Positions 12,401 to 20,615 are shown, counted from the stretch's first letter. The stretch: DNA of 64,000 nt from Paraburkholderia lycopersici (GCF_900096975.1 NZ_FMYQ01000028.1:46758-110757); one strand, 5' to 3'. Notes: a model not told the origin generated them from the sequence alone. Made by a program: numbers and translations.

Positions 12401-13638
12401 TGCCGGTTCGCGACGCTCGCCACGGGATTCGTGCAAATGATCCAGCACGCCTTGATCTCGCCCGCCGCCATGCGCGAGAACATGTCGATGGTGCCGCCGC
12501 CCACCGTGACGGGCAGCGTGCCGGGCGCGAGGCCCCAGGCCGCTTCGACGAACGCGCGGTCGTCTTCCGCGAGCACGGTGCGCTGGCCGGGCAAGCCCGG
12601 CCCCATGTAGCCCATTTCGCGTCCGCCCATCGCGTTGGGCTGCCCCGTAAGCGAGAACGGGCCGCTGCCCGGTCGGCATATCCTGCCCGTCGCGAGGTGC
12701 AGGTTGCAGATCGCGTTGGTGCTCCACGTGCCATGCGTGCTCTGGTTCAGGCCCATGGTCCAGCAGCTCATCCACTCGGGCGCCGCGCCGATCATCTGCG
12801 CGGCGAGCCGAATGTCGCCTTCGGCGAGGCCCGTGATCTGCGCGACCTTTTCCGGCGGGTAGTCTTCGAGGAACGCGGGCATCGCGTCCCATCCTTCGGT
12901 GTACTGGGCAATGAACGCAGGATCGGTATGGCCGCTCTCGTGCAGCAGGTAAAGCAGACCGTTGAGCAGCGCGAGATCGGTGCCTGGCGCGATCTGCAGG
13001 AAAAGCGACGCCTTCTCCGCGGTCGCATTGCGGCGCGGGTCCACGACGATGAGCTTCGCACCCGCCTTCACGCGGTCCATCATGCGCAGGAACAGGATGG
13101 GATGGCAGTCCGCCATGTTCGCGCCGATCACGAAGAACAGGTCCGCCTTGTCGAAATCCTGATACGAGCCTGGCGGCCCGTCTGCGCCAAGCGAAAGCTT
13201 GTAGCCGCTACCCGCGCTCGCCATGCACAGGCGCGAATTCGACTCGATGTTGCTGGTGCGCACGAAGCCTTTGGCGAGCTTGTTCACGAGGTATTGCGCC
13301 TCGATCGACATCTGGCCCGACACGTAGAACGAGAGGGCGTCGGGACCGTGCGCGTCGAGCGTCGCGCGCAGGCGGTGCGCCGTGTCCGCGATCGCCTGCG
13401 CGAGCGGCAGCGGCACCAGGTCTTCGTCGCGCGCGCGCCGCACGAAAGCGCGTTCGAGCCGCCCCGATTTGCGCAGCGCCACGTGCGCCGACGATCCCTT
13501 CGTGCAAAGACGGCCGAAGTTGGTCGGATGTTCGGTATCGCCCGAGATCTTCACGACCTGTCCGTCCTCGACGTGCAGGATCATCCCGCAACCCACGCCG
13601 CAATACGGACACACGCTCTTTACGCTCTCGCTGCTCAT
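9442..13638 (-). CDS. Assimilatory nitrate reductase fused to CysJ-like flavoprotein reductase
   Basis: A 1398-residue natural fusion. The first half is a molybdopterin nitrate reductase of the NasA/NarB type. An N-terminal [4Fe-4S] motif has Cys10, Cys13, Cys17 and Cys45 (CPYCGVGCGM...LCTKG), followed by the molybdopterin domains to about residue 760. A linker leads to a flavodoxin domain (LLWASQTGNVESL, TSTFGDGDAPDNGEGF). FAD- and NADPH-binding domains ending in YVCGDASRMAKDVDKAI resemble the sulphite reductase alpha subunit. The enzyme should therefore take electrons directly from NADPH to reduce nitrate to nitrite in the cytoplasm. The start at 13638 is the ATG directly before the Fe-S motif. 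Upstream in-frame residues are non-conserved. It is the third gene of the nirB-nirD operon (85 bases after nirD). Confidence 0.95.
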   Translation of the reverse strand: MSSESVKSVCPYCGVGCGMILHVEDGQVVKISGDTEHPTNFGRLCTKGSSAHVALRKSGRLERAFVRRARDEDLVPLPLAQAIADTAHRLRATLDAHGPDALSFYVSGQMSIEAQYLVNKLAKGFVRTSNIESNSRLCMASAGSGYKLSLGADGPPGSYQDFDKADLFFVIGANMADCHPILFLRMMDRVKAGAKLIVVDPRRNATAEKASLFLQIAPGTDLALLNGLLYLLHESGHTDPAFIAQYTEGWDAMPAFLEDYPPEKVAQITGLAEGDIRLAAQMIGAAPEWMSCWTMGLNQSTHGTWSTNAICNLHLATGRICRPGSGPFSLTGQPNAMGGREMGYMGPGLPGQRTVLAEDDRAFVEAAWGLAPGTLPVTVGGGTIDMFSRMAAGEIKACWIICTNPVASVANRQTVVAGLKAAELVIAQDAFLDTETNQYADVLLPGALWAEAEGVMVNSERNMTLMQRAVEPPGEALPDWQIIARVACGMGYADAFSYDSAAEVFDEITRFANPKTGYDLRGASHAKLRETPLQWPVAPGAASDRHPLRYLNDGVSQTLKENADGSHPRIAFATPNGKGVFFARPHVAPAELPDGTFPMVFNTGRLQHQWHTMTKTGKVPMLNKLNPGPFVEIHPEDAAALGIAAKDRVEVRSRRGRVVLPAVVSERVRPGNCFAPMHWNDVYGEDLCVNAVTSDAIDPVSQQPELKFCAVALARVGSGSAPRENAGAPEAADAPAAAQASTPQADNPSQEHDMSRIDAFSTLLGLDDVAAPQLGDMERQYLAGFVGGLRASRAGETVGVPMLPAHAPLSVGTRVWLDGLLAGLFSRGEPAPAARAVSLAGAPAEPGEAPHGVRIAHTRPKVVLLWASQTGNVESLVERYATQLMESGFEIRTACMADYPLASLEKAQYALLMTSTFGDGDAPDNGEGFWSALAAEHAPRLAALRFAVLAFGDRNYDQFCGHGRRLDARLDALGATRLLTRVDCDTGFQAAADAWLERVVARIKEDDAAQHAVPAGGSIPEALPGCAATRARPAASRLLKNVRLNMNGATKDTRYFSLATGEAGLDYEAGDALGVWPTNCPALVDELLGLTRLAADTPVAVSGHGEMRLGEALSKHYEIARPNPDALAFIAARTPSRTLADLLDESRRSDLRNWLWGQQLADVLHEYPVDVTAPELLAMLKRLQPRLYSISSSPKAHAGEVHLTVSAVRYNNGRRERKGVASTFLADRAEAGSVPVFVQKSTHFRPPRNGDTPMIMIGPGTGVAPFRAFLHERRARGDSGRNWLFFGEQHAATDFYYRDELEQMHKDGHLDRLDLAFSRDQSEKVYVQDRMREQGAQLWAWLQEGAHLYVCGDASRMAKDVDKAIRDVARGHGGLSDEAAHDYVNALARDKRYLRDVY

Positions 13639-13723
13639 GCGGTCGATCGATATCAGCAAATAGAATTCAGGACGCGCGGCGCAGCATGCGCCGCGCCGCA
13701 TTCGCCGCGCACGTTTCTTCGTG

Positions 13724-14071
13724 TCAGGCGGCCACCCAGACCTGGCCGTTCTCCACCCGCGCCGGGAACGCGTTGACCGAATGCTGCGGCGCTTCGATGC
13801 ACTCGCCAGTGCTGAGATCGAAGTGATGCTTGTAGATGGGCGAGGCCACCACGACGCGCTCGCCGAAGCTGCCGACGAGCCCGCGCGAGAGCACCGCCGC
13901 ATGCGAGTTCGGATCGTAGTTGCCGATGGCGAACACGCGCGCGCCGCCGTCATCGACATGAAACACGGCGACCTGCTCGCCTTTCACGAGCGCGCACACG
14001 CCGGTGTTCGGCACGATATCGTCGAGCGCGCAGACGGGAATCCAGGTGTTCGGCTTGCATTCGTTATTCAT
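13724..14071 (-). CDS. nirD: Nitrite reductase small subunit NirD
   Basis: 115 residues of the Rieske-like NirD family, the small subunit of cytoplasmic NADH-dependent siroheme nitrite reductase. The fold-typical segments IPVCALDDI, VFAIGNYDP and YKHHFDLSTGECI are present. As usual for NirD, the Cys/His ligands of a true Rieske cluster are absent. The ATG is preceded by GAGGAG with 8 bases of spacing. It lies 28 bases after nirB and is presumably co-transcribed with it. Confidence 0.93.
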   Translation of the reverse strand: MNNECKPNTWIPVCALDDIVPNTGVCALVKGEQVAVFHVDDGGARVFAIGNYDPNSHAAVLSRGLVGSFGERVVVASPIYKHHFDLSTGECIEAPQHSVNAFPARVENGQVWVAA

Positions 14072-14099
14072 TTCGCACTCCTCGGTTAGAAGGAAAGAA

Positions 14100-16697
14100 T
14101 CAGACGGTTTCGAGCACCACGGGAATCCCGCTCAACGCTTCGTACCGCGCCGGTTTCGACGCGCGCTCTTCGAGCGTGGCCGGGCGAATCTGGCCGCGCG
14201 CCTCGACGAAGGCGACATGCTGATCGCCTTCGTCGCTGTTGACGAAGTGACGGAAGCGGCGACGCGTTTGCGGATCGGTCACGGCCTTCTTCCATTCGCA
14301 TTCGTAGGTGTCCACAACAAGCTGCATTTCCGCTTCGAGCTCGGCCGCAAGGCCCAGCTTGTCGTGCACGACCACGTCGATCAGATAGTCGAGGCCGCCT
14401 TCGAGGTTGTCGCGCCACACGCTCGTGCGCTGCAGACGGTCGGCCGTGCGCACGTAGAACATGAGGAAGCGGTCGACGTAGCGCACGAGCGTTTCCCTGT
14501 CGAGGTCTGCGGCGAGCAGTTCGGCATGGCGGGGCTTCATGCCGCCGTTCCCGCACACGTAGAGGTTCCAGCCCTTCTCCGTGGCGATAATGCCGATGTC
14601 CTTGCCTTGCGCCTCCGCGCATTCGCGCGTGCAGCCCGATACGCCGAACTTGATTTTGTGCGGCGCGCGCAGGCCCTTGTAGCGGTTTTCGAGTTCGATC
14701 GCGAACCCCACCGAGTCGCCCACGCCATAGCGGCACCACGTCGAGCCCACGCACGACTTCACCGTGCGCAAGGCCTTGCCGTAGGCATGCCCCGACTCGA
14801 AGCCCGCTGCGATCAGTTCTTCCCAGATGAACGGCAGTTGCTCGACGCGCGCGCCGAAAAGGTCCACGCGCTGGCCGCCCGTGATCTTCGTGTAGAGCCC
14901 ATACTTCTTCGCGACTTGCCCCACGGCGATCAGCCCCTCGGGCGTGACCTCGCCGCCGGGCATGCGCGGCACGACCGAATAGGTGCCGTCGCGCTGGATG
15001 TTCGCGAGGTAGTAGTCGTTCGAGTCCTGCAGGCTCGCGTGCTCCTTCTTCAGCACGAATTCGTTCCAGCACGACGCAAGAATGCCGCCCACGGCGGGCT
15101 TGCAGATATCGCAGCCAAGGCCGTGCCCATGCTTTGCGAGCAGTTCGCCGAAGGTCTTGATGCCCTCCACGCGGACGATGTGATAGAGCTCCTGGCGCGA
15201 ATAGCGAAAGTGCTCGCACAGGTGATTGTTGACGGTGAGCCCCTGGCGCTTCATCTCCGACTTCATCACCTGCGTGACGAGCGGCACGCAGCCGCCGCAC
15301 GACGTCCCCGCGCCGCATGCGCCTTTCACCGCGGCGACGGTCGTCGCGCCTTCGCGCACGGCAGCGCAGATTTGCGCCTTGGAGACGTTGTTGCACGAAC
15401 AGATCTGCGCGGCATCGGGCAGCGCCTCCACGCCGAGCGCGGGGCGGGCCTTGCCGTCGGCCTGCGGCAGGATCATGAATTCGGGCGACTCGGGCAAGTC
15501 GATACCGTTGAGCATCATCTGCAGCAACGTGCCGTATTCATTCGCATCGCCCACCATCACCGCGCCGAGCAGCTTCTTGCCGCAATCGGAGACCACGATC
15601 TTCTTGTAGACCTGGCGGCGTTCGTCGGCATAACGATACGAGCGGCTACCCGGCGTCTTGCCGTGCGCGTCGCCGATACTTGCCACGTCCACGCCCATGA
15701 GCTTGAGCTTCGTGCTCATGTCGGCGCCTGCGAAGGCCGGCGCCTCGCCCGCTATCGCCCTGGCCGCAATCCGCGCCATCTCGTAGCCGGGGGCGACGAG
15801 GCCGAAGATCTGGCCTTGCCAGAGCGCGCATTCGCCGATGGCGTAGATGTTCGCATCGCTCGTGCGGCACTGGTCGTCGATCACGATGCCGCCACGCGCG
15901 CCGATATCGAGGCCGCTTGCGCGCGCGATCTCGTCGCGCGGGCGAATACCCGCCGAAAACACGATCATGTCGGCGTCGAGATGCGTGCCGTCGGCGAATT
16001 GCATGCGGTTCGCGGCCGTTTCGCCGTCTACGATCGACGTGGTGTTCTTCTGCGTATGTACGCGCACGCCGAGTTCCTCGATCTTGCCGCGCAGCATGCG
16101 GCCGCCATCGTCGTCCACCTGCACCGCCATGAGGCGCGGGGCGAACTCCACGACGTGCGTCTCGAGTCCCATGTCGCGCAGCGCCTTCGCACATTCGAGG
16201 CCGAGCAGGCCGCCCCCCACCACCACGCCCGATCTTGCGCGCGCGCCGCGCGCCTGCATCGCTTCGAGGTCGGAAATGGTTCGGTATACGAAGCAGTCGG
16301 CGCGGTCGTTGCCGGCGATCGGCGGCACGAACGCCGAAGAACCGGTGGCGAGCACGAGCTTGTCATACGCAAGCGTCTCGCCGCTGGACACCGTTACGGT
16401 GCGCGCCGCGCGGTCGATCGCCACGGCCTTCGCATCGAGCACGAGGCGCACGTTCTCGCGATCGAAGAAGCCAGGCGCGACGAGCGAAAGATCGTCGGCC
16501 GACTTGCCCGCGAAGAATTCGGAGAGATGCACGCGATCATAGGCGGGACGCGGTTCTTCGCAGAGCACGGTCACGCGCGCATTGGGCGCGCCGTCCGCGA
16601 GGATGCATTCGAGGAATTTGTGGCCCACCATGCCATGGCCGACGACGACGATCTCCATCGCGGCTGCGCTGTTCACTGCGTTCGATGCTTGCATCAT
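14100..16697 (-). CDS. nirB: Nitrite reductase [NAD(P)H] large subunit NirB
   Basis: About 865 residues. It reduces nitrite to ammonium with six electrons from NAD(P)H. Domain order is: FAD/NAD-binding pyridine-nucleotide reductase (MEIVVVGHGMVGHKFLE near the N-terminus), BFD-type [2Fe-2S] region (CSCNNVSKAQIC, CGAGTSCGGCVP), then the siroheme/[4Fe-4S] sulphite-reductase-like domains with GSTWCRYGVGDS and GCTRECAEAQGKDIG. Two adjacent ATGs occur at 16697 and 16694 after a CAGGGG Shine-Dalgarno; either may be used. The longer reading frame upstream would run through the leader terminator and is rejected. It heads an operon controlled by a sigma-54-type promoter and an ANTAR-type leader. Confidence 0.95.
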   Translation of the reverse strand: MMQASNAVNSAAAMEIVVVGHGMVGHKFLECILADGAPNARVTVLCEEPRPAYDRVHLSEFFAGKSADDLSLVAPGFFDRENVRLVLDAKAVAIDRAARTVTVSSGETLAYDKLVLATGSSAFVPPIAGNDRADCFVYRTISDLEAMQARGARARSGVVVGGGLLGLECAKALRDMGLETHVVEFAPRLMAVQVDDDGGRMLRGKIEELGVRVHTQKNTTSIVDGETAANRMQFADGTHLDADMIVFSAGIRPRDEIARASGLDIGARGGIVIDDQCRTSDANIYAIGECALWQGQIFGLVAPGYEMARIAARAIAGEAPAFAGADMSTKLKLMGVDVASIGDAHGKTPGSRSYRYADERRQVYKKIVVSDCGKKLLGAVMVGDANEYGTLLQMMLNGIDLPESPEFMILPQADGKARPALGVEALPDAAQICSCNNVSKAQICAAVREGATTVAAVKGACGAGTSCGGCVPLVTQVMKSEMKRQGLTVNNHLCEHFRYSRQELYHIVRVEGIKTFGELLAKHGHGLGCDICKPAVGGILASCWNEFVLKKEHASLQDSNDYYLANIQRDGTYSVVPRMPGGEVTPEGLIAVGQVAKKYGLYTKITGGQRVDLFGARVEQLPFIWEELIAAGFESGHAYGKALRTVKSCVGSTWCRYGVGDSVGFAIELENRYKGLRAPHKIKFGVSGCTRECAEAQGKDIGIIATEKGWNLYVCGNGGMKPRHAELLAADLDRETLVRYVDRFLMFYVRTADRLQRTSVWRDNLEGGLDYLIDVVVHDKLGLAAELEAEMQLVVDTYECEWKKAVTDPQTRRRFRHFVNSDEGDQHVAFVEARGQIRPATLEERASKPARYEALSGIPVVLETV

Positions 16698-16710
16698 GCG
16701 CCCCTGCAAA

Positions 16711-16762
16711 TAAAAAAGCGTCCCGCGATTCCAGCTTGTATAAAGCCAGATTCGGGGGACGC
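16711..16762 (-). terminator. Leader terminator upstream of nirB
   Basis: On the minus strand GCGTCCC pairs with GGGACGC, followed by TTTTTTA, ending 14 bases before the nirB start codon. Its 5' arm overlaps the second hexaloop hairpin, so the two structures exclude each other. Confidence 0.85.
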
Positions 16763-16831
16763 CGTTGCCCTGATTACGAAAATCTCTCGTGCGTTGCGTT
16801 GCTACGTTGCAGCCGGATCGCCGTTGATCCG
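16756..16831 (-). promoter_or_regulatory. ANTAR-type antitermination leader of nirB
   Basis: Two hairpins with hexanucleotide loops are read on the minus strand. P1 is CGGATC-AACGGC-GATCCG (16814-16831). P2 is GGGC-AACGGC-GTCC (within 16756-16770). Both loops have A at position 1 and G at position 4, the loop rule known for ANTAR-domain antiterminators such as NasR and NasT. P2 overlaps the 5' arm of the terminator. No ANTAR protein is encoded in this window. Confidence 0.8.
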
Positions 16832-16856
16832 CCGTGGCACTTGTCGCGAAGCAATA

Positions 16857-16872
16857 CGCAAGCACCATGCCA
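16857..16872 (-). promoter_or_regulatory. Sigma-54-type promoter of the nirB operon
   Basis: The minus strand reads TGGCATG-GTGC-TTGCG, matching the -24/-12 consensus TGGCAYR-N4-TTGCW at all but the last base. Initiation about 11 bases on would start the RNA just before the first hexaloop hairpin. Confidence 0.7.
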
Positions 16873-16993
16873 GTTTGCTAGCACAGCGCGCGAAGCCCTT
16901 TCCACCCTGCGTTTGCGGTCTTTACGCGACGCGCTGGCCGCGCCACGCGAGCGCGCATCGCGAGGCAGGCGGGCACAACAATGGTGCCGCGCA

Positions 16994-17008
16994 GCACATT
17001 CGCTGTGC
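16994..17008. promoter_or_regulatory. Possible NtrC enhancer site
   Basis: GCAC-N7-GTGC, about 130 bases upstream of the sigma-54-type promoter, fits the outer half-sites of NtrC boxes. The inner consensus bases are not conserved, so this is tentative. Confidence 0.3.
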
Positions 17009-17289
17009 GCCCGCGGGTATATGGCGAAGCGCAATGAATCGGGGGCGCGCCGCGCCGGAGCTCACGCGATCCGATCACGCACAAGCTGGTCTGTAACTTG
17101 CGTGAGCCAGTGCGCCGGCAACGATGCCGCGCGATGCAATCTCATTCGAACCGTCCTGGGCGGCCGCTTCGTGCGCCGCGATTCAGGCACAACCGGACAA
17201 TGGCGTCCCCTCGTCGCAAGCGGCGAGCGGACGCCATTTTCTTTATGACGCGCGCGCTGCAGGGCGCGCAACGCGAAAGGATAAAGACG

Positions 17290-18066
17290 ATGGCGACGGG
17301 CAAGCAGGGCAAGGTGACGCTGGTGAGCGCAGGTCCGGGCGATCCCGATTTGCTCACCCTGAAAGCGGCAAAGGTGCTCGCGAGCGCCGACGTCGTGCTG
17401 CTCGACGATCTCGTGAATCCCGAGATCGTCGCGTTCGCGCCACGTGCCCGCGTGATTCGCGTAGGCAAGCGCGGAGGCTGCCGCTCGACGCCGCAGGCCT
17501 TCATCGAGCGCCTGATGCAGCGCTACGCGCGCCGCGGCCTGCACGTGGTCCGCGTCAAGGGCGGCGACGCGTTGCTGTTCGGCCGCGCCGGGGAAGAACT
17601 CGCGGCGCTGCGCCGCGCGGATGTGACGGTGGATATCGTGAACGGGGTTTCGTCGGCGTTCGCGGCGGCGGCCGGGCTCGGCGTCTCGCTCACGCACCGC
17701 GATCATTGCCAGGGCGTGATATTCGTGACGGCGCATCTGCGCGACCACAGCGAACCCGACTGGGCGGCGCTCGCCGCGACAGGCATGACGCTCGCCATCT
17801 ATATGGGCATGAGCCGGATCGACTCGCTTTGCGCGACGCTCGCCCGCGCGCTCGCCGACGCCACGCCGGCCGCCGTCGTGCAATGGGCCGGCAGCGCGAA
17901 CGAACGGCGCGTAACCGGCAGGCTCGGCACCCTCGCGGCGCGCGCCCGGGCGGCCGGTCTCGGCAGTCCCGCCATCATTCTCGTCGGCAACGCGATGGGC
18001 GAAGCGGCTTCATTCGACATGGATTCGAACGATGCGGGAAGCGAGGCGCTGCGGCGAAGCGCATGA
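17290..18066 (+). CDS. cobA: Uroporphyrinogen-III C-methyltransferase
   Basis: 258 residues of the SUMT family, which adds two methyl groups from S-adenosylmethionine to uroporphyrinogen III to give precorrin-2. Family motifs seen are the N-terminal VSAGPGDPDLLTLKAAKVL, the LDDLVNP segment, VVRVKGGDALLFGRAGEE and GVSSAFAAAAGLGVSLTHRD. The ATG at 17290 has AAAGGA about 8 bases upstream and matches the family start. It is the stand-alone methylase, not a CysG fusion. It stands divergently from nirB, whose product needs siroheme, which explains the linkage. Confidence 0.93.
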   Translation: MATGKQGKVTLVSAGPGDPDLLTLKAAKVLASADVVLLDDLVNPEIVAFAPRARVIRVGKRGGCRSTPQAFIERLMQRYARRGLHVVRVKGGDALLFGRAGEELAALRRADVTVDIVNGVSSAFAAAAGLGVSLTHRDHCQGVIFVTAHLRDHSEPDWAALAATGMTLAIYMGMSRIDSLCATLARALADATPAAVVQWAGSANERRVTGRLGTLAARARAAGLGSPAIILVGNAMGEAASFDMDSNDAGSEALRRSA

Positions 18067-18281
18067 AAGGCATGACGACTTTCTGAAGCAGGGGCACCCT
18101 CTTGCGTTGGCGGCAAGGTGCTTTCCCAGGTCCGATTCCCTGGCCCAGGATGCCGCGTCGCGCGAACCGACTTCGGGCCATCGCTTCATGGCAACACCCG
18201 CGTAACGCGCGCTGCGCCCGCTACGGCCAACGCCGTTTCGGGCGCATCCGGCACAAGCCGCAGACAGCGGCGCAACCGTCC

Positions 18282-19676
18282 TCAGTTGCCTGCGCTCGCC
18301 TGCGCGCCCTGCACGATGGCGGGCGCCAGAGTCGGTTCCTGGGGCAGCGCCCACTCGAGCCAGCGTGCCCGGTGCAGCACCACGAGGCCGAACGCCGCCG
18401 CCGCGATGACGCCGAACGTCGCGAAGCCCATTTGATAGCTGCCGGTGCTTTCCTTGGCGATGCCCATGATGACCGGCAGATAGAAGCCCCCGATGCCGCC
18501 CGCCGCACCGATGATGCCCGACATCAGGCCGGTGCGCCCCTGCCAGCGGCGCGGAACGAGCTGGAACGTCGCGCCGTTGCCAAGACCGAAGCACACGTAG
18601 GTGAACGCGAGCAGCGCGATGCCGGCGGCGAACGGCGGCATCCACAGCGCGAATGCGAAGTCGCACGCCGAGATCGCCGCGAGCAGCACCACGAGCGCAC
18701 GCACGCCCGAAATGCGGTCGGCAACCAGGCCGCCGAGCGGACGCACCATCGCGCCCGTCAGGGCAAGCAGCGACATCACCACACCCGCTTCGAGCTTCGG
18801 TACCTGGTAGAGCGAAATAAGAAGCGTCGAAATATACGACGACATGCCGACGAAGCCGCCGAACGTGATGCTGTACACGAGCATCACCACCCATGTGTCG
18901 CCCTGCGCGAGCACCGCGCGATAGTGACGCGGCAACACCACGATGGCGAGCAGCGCGCCGAGCACGGGCAACAGCAGCACCCCGGTCTTGCCGGCGCCGA
19001 ACACCCCTGCATGCACGGCGAGCACGAGCGCGACGAGGCCCGCCAGCGTCATGCAGAACGCGCGCAGCGCCTGCGCGGCGCTACCCGACTTCTGCCCGAG
19101 ATCGCGAGCCCAGAAAGTCACCGCCGTCGCGGCAAGCGCGAGCAGCGGGAGCGCCGCGCCCGTCGCGCGCGCCCAGCCGTAGTGGGCGGCAAGCCCCGGG
19201 AAGAGAAAACCGTCGAGCACCGCGCCGATATTGCCGGCTGCGGCGAGCCCGAGCACGAGACCCTGCACCTTCGGCGGATAGTTGCTGCCGGCCATCGGCA
19301 GCGCCACGGCAAAACTCGCGCCGCCCACGCCAAGCAGCACGCCAAGCACGAGCAGCAGCGTATAGGACGGCGTGCCTGGCATCAGCAGCAGCACGGCGGA
19401 GGGAATCGCCGAGAGCGCGATGCCGAGCAGCGCGACGCGGCGGCCGTCGTAAGCCTGGTACAGATTGCCGAGCGTCACGCGCAGGATCGCCGCGCCGAGC
19501 ACGGGCACGGCCACGAGCAGCCCGAGTTCCGCCGGCGTCATTGGAATGTCCTTCTGGATGAAGGGCGCGAGCGGGCCGAACATGACCCAGACCGTGAATC
19601 CGGTGTCGAAGTACAGGAAGCACGCAATCAGCGCGCGCCAGTTACCGCTCTTGAGCGAACTTGCCAGGTCTTTCAC
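18282..19676 (-). CDS. narK: NarK-type nitrate/nitrite MFS transporter
   Basis: 464 residues with 12 predicted membrane segments of the major facilitator superfamily, NarK/NasA (nitrate-nitrite porter) group. The N-terminal FDTGFTVWVMFGPLAPFIQKDI and the Gly-rich segments VSFAVALPMAGSNYPPKVQG-like and CFGLGNGATFQLVPRRW are typical of nitrate porters. It starts with GTG at 19676, overlapping the TGA of the upstream sensor gene by four bases (GTGA), with GGGGAGAA before it. Translational coupling to the sensor is therefore likely. It should supply nitrate to the fused reductase encoded by the nirB operon. Confidence 0.92.
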   Translation of the reverse strand: MKDLASSLKSGNWRALIACFLYFDTGFTVWVMFGPLAPFIQKDIPMTPAELGLLVAVPVLGAAILRVTLGNLYQAYDGRRVALLGIALSAIPSAVLLLMPGTPSYTLLLVLGVLLGVGGASFAVALPMAGSNYPPKVQGLVLGLAAAGNIGAVLDGFLFPGLAAHYGWARATGAALPLLALAATAVTFWARDLGQKSGSAAQALRAFCMTLAGLVALVLAVHAGVFGAGKTGVLLLPVLGALLAIVVLPRHYRAVLAQGDTWVVMLVYSITFGGFVGMSSYISTLLISLYQVPKLEAGVVMSLLALTGAMVRPLGGLVADRISGVRALVVLLAAISACDFAFALWMPPFAAGIALLAFTYVCFGLGNGATFQLVPRRWQGRTGLMSGIIGAAGGIGGFYLPVIMGIAKESTGSYQMGFATFGVIAAAAFGLVVLHRARWLEWALPQEPTLAPAIVQGAQASAGN

Positions 19677-20425
19677 GAGGTTCTCCCCAGTAGTGGATTT
19701 CCACCCGCGGCGCGGGCATGCATCCGTTGAATTCGGACTCCAGAATTTCTCTCGGGCGTGCCCGCGCTGACTTCCCGCTTTCCGACGACGCCTTGCACGA
19801 GCCGGTCCATTTCGCCGATCACATCGGCAAGCTCCGCCGTTATGACGGCGAATTCGCGCCCGGACGGGCCGGCGCGCGCTGCGGCTACGCGTGCATTGAG
19901 CGCGACTATGGTCGCGCGCATCGAAATGGCGGCAAGCTCCTCGATCAGGCCTGTCTGACGCTTCGCCGCAGCGGCCTCGACGCCGCGCATTTCGTCCTGG
20001 TATGCCTGCGTGAGCGCCTGCAGCAGGTCGAGCAGCGGCGTGGCTTCAGCCGTGAGGCGCGAGATGGCGGCGGCGCGGGCGGCTTCGTCATGCGAGCCGC
20101 GCTCGAGGCAGTCGAATGCCTGCGTGGCCAGTTTCATGAAGGCGCGAATGCGCTCATCGGCCTTGCGCGCGCCGAAGTAGAGTTCGCGCAGCGCGATCGA
20201 AAATACGCCGGGAAAGCGTTCGTCGCCCTCGACGAGCCGCGCGTGCGACACCGCGAACGTTTCGAGGCACGCCCGCGCAACGGCGATGGCGGCGCTGTCG
20301 CCGCGCGAGCCGAGCAACGCATGGAGGACGATGCGCTGCGAAAGCATGCGTTGACGCCCAGCCAGGTTGATGAGCTCGCCGACGATTTCCGCGGAGACGT
20401 CAGGTGTTGTTGGCCGCATTTTCAT
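19673..20425 (-). CDS. Soluble nitrate-sensor-like protein (PilJ/NarX-type P-box plus MCP-like tip)
   Basis: 250 residues without a membrane segment. Residues about 17-30 read LINLAGRQRMLSQRIV, closely like the nitrate-binding P-box of NarX/NarQ and the PilJ N-terminal domain family. The second half is helical. Around residues 180-215 it carries ATIVALNARVAAARAGPSGREFAVITAEL, which resembles the hairpin tip of methyl-accepting chemotaxis proteins although the rest of that domain is missing. Its 3' end overlaps narK. Inference: a cytoplasmic nitrate sensor that acts with an ANTAR antiterminator encoded elsewhere. The ATG at 20425 is used; the only longer option is a TTG inside the terminator tract. 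There is no strong ribosome binding site. Confidence 0.75.
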   Translation of the reverse strand: MKMRPTTPDVSAEIVGELINLAGRQRMLSQRIVLHALLGSRGDSAAIAVARACLETFAVSHARLVEGDERFPGVFSIALRELYFGARKADERIRAFMKLATQAFDCLERGSHDEAARAAAISRLTAEATPLLDLLQALTQAYQDEMRGVEAAAAKRQTGLIEELAAISMRATIVALNARVAAARAGPSGREFAVITAELADVIGEMDRLVQGVVGKREVSAGTPERNSGVRIQRMHARAAGGNPLLGRTS

Positions 20426-20462
20426 CTTTAGTAATGCGAATGGCCTTGCGGCGCACGCGCAC

Positions 20463-20530
20463 AAAAAAAAAGCGTCCCGAAGCGCACCCCGTCAGGCACA
20501 TTTTGCCGATGGGTTGTCGCTTCGGGACGC
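20463..20530 (-). terminator. Leader terminator upstream of the nitrate-sensor gene
   Basis: On the minus strand a perfect 13-bp stem (GCGTCCCGAAGCG / CGCTTCGGGACGC) is followed by nine T residues. It lies 38 bases before the start codon and inside the leader of the operon, so default transcription should stop here. Confidence 0.92.
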
Positions 20531-20605
20531 CGTTGCCCCGCTTGATCGAACTTTTCCCGCACAAGGGCGGAACAATGCAATTCATCGGGGCCTGCGTTGG
20601 CCCCG
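20523..20605 (-). promoter_or_regulatory. ANTAR-type antitermination leader of the sensor-narK operon
   Basis: On the minus strand P1 is CGGGGCC-AACGCA-GGCCCCG (20586-20605) and P2 is CGGGGC-AACGGC-GTCCCG (20523-20540). Both hexaloops have A1 and G4. P2 shares bases with the 5' arm of the terminator. Arrangement and loop sequence match the nirB leader, implying one antiterminator for both operons. Confidence 0.85.
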
Positions 20606-20615
20606 GCAGCTACAA

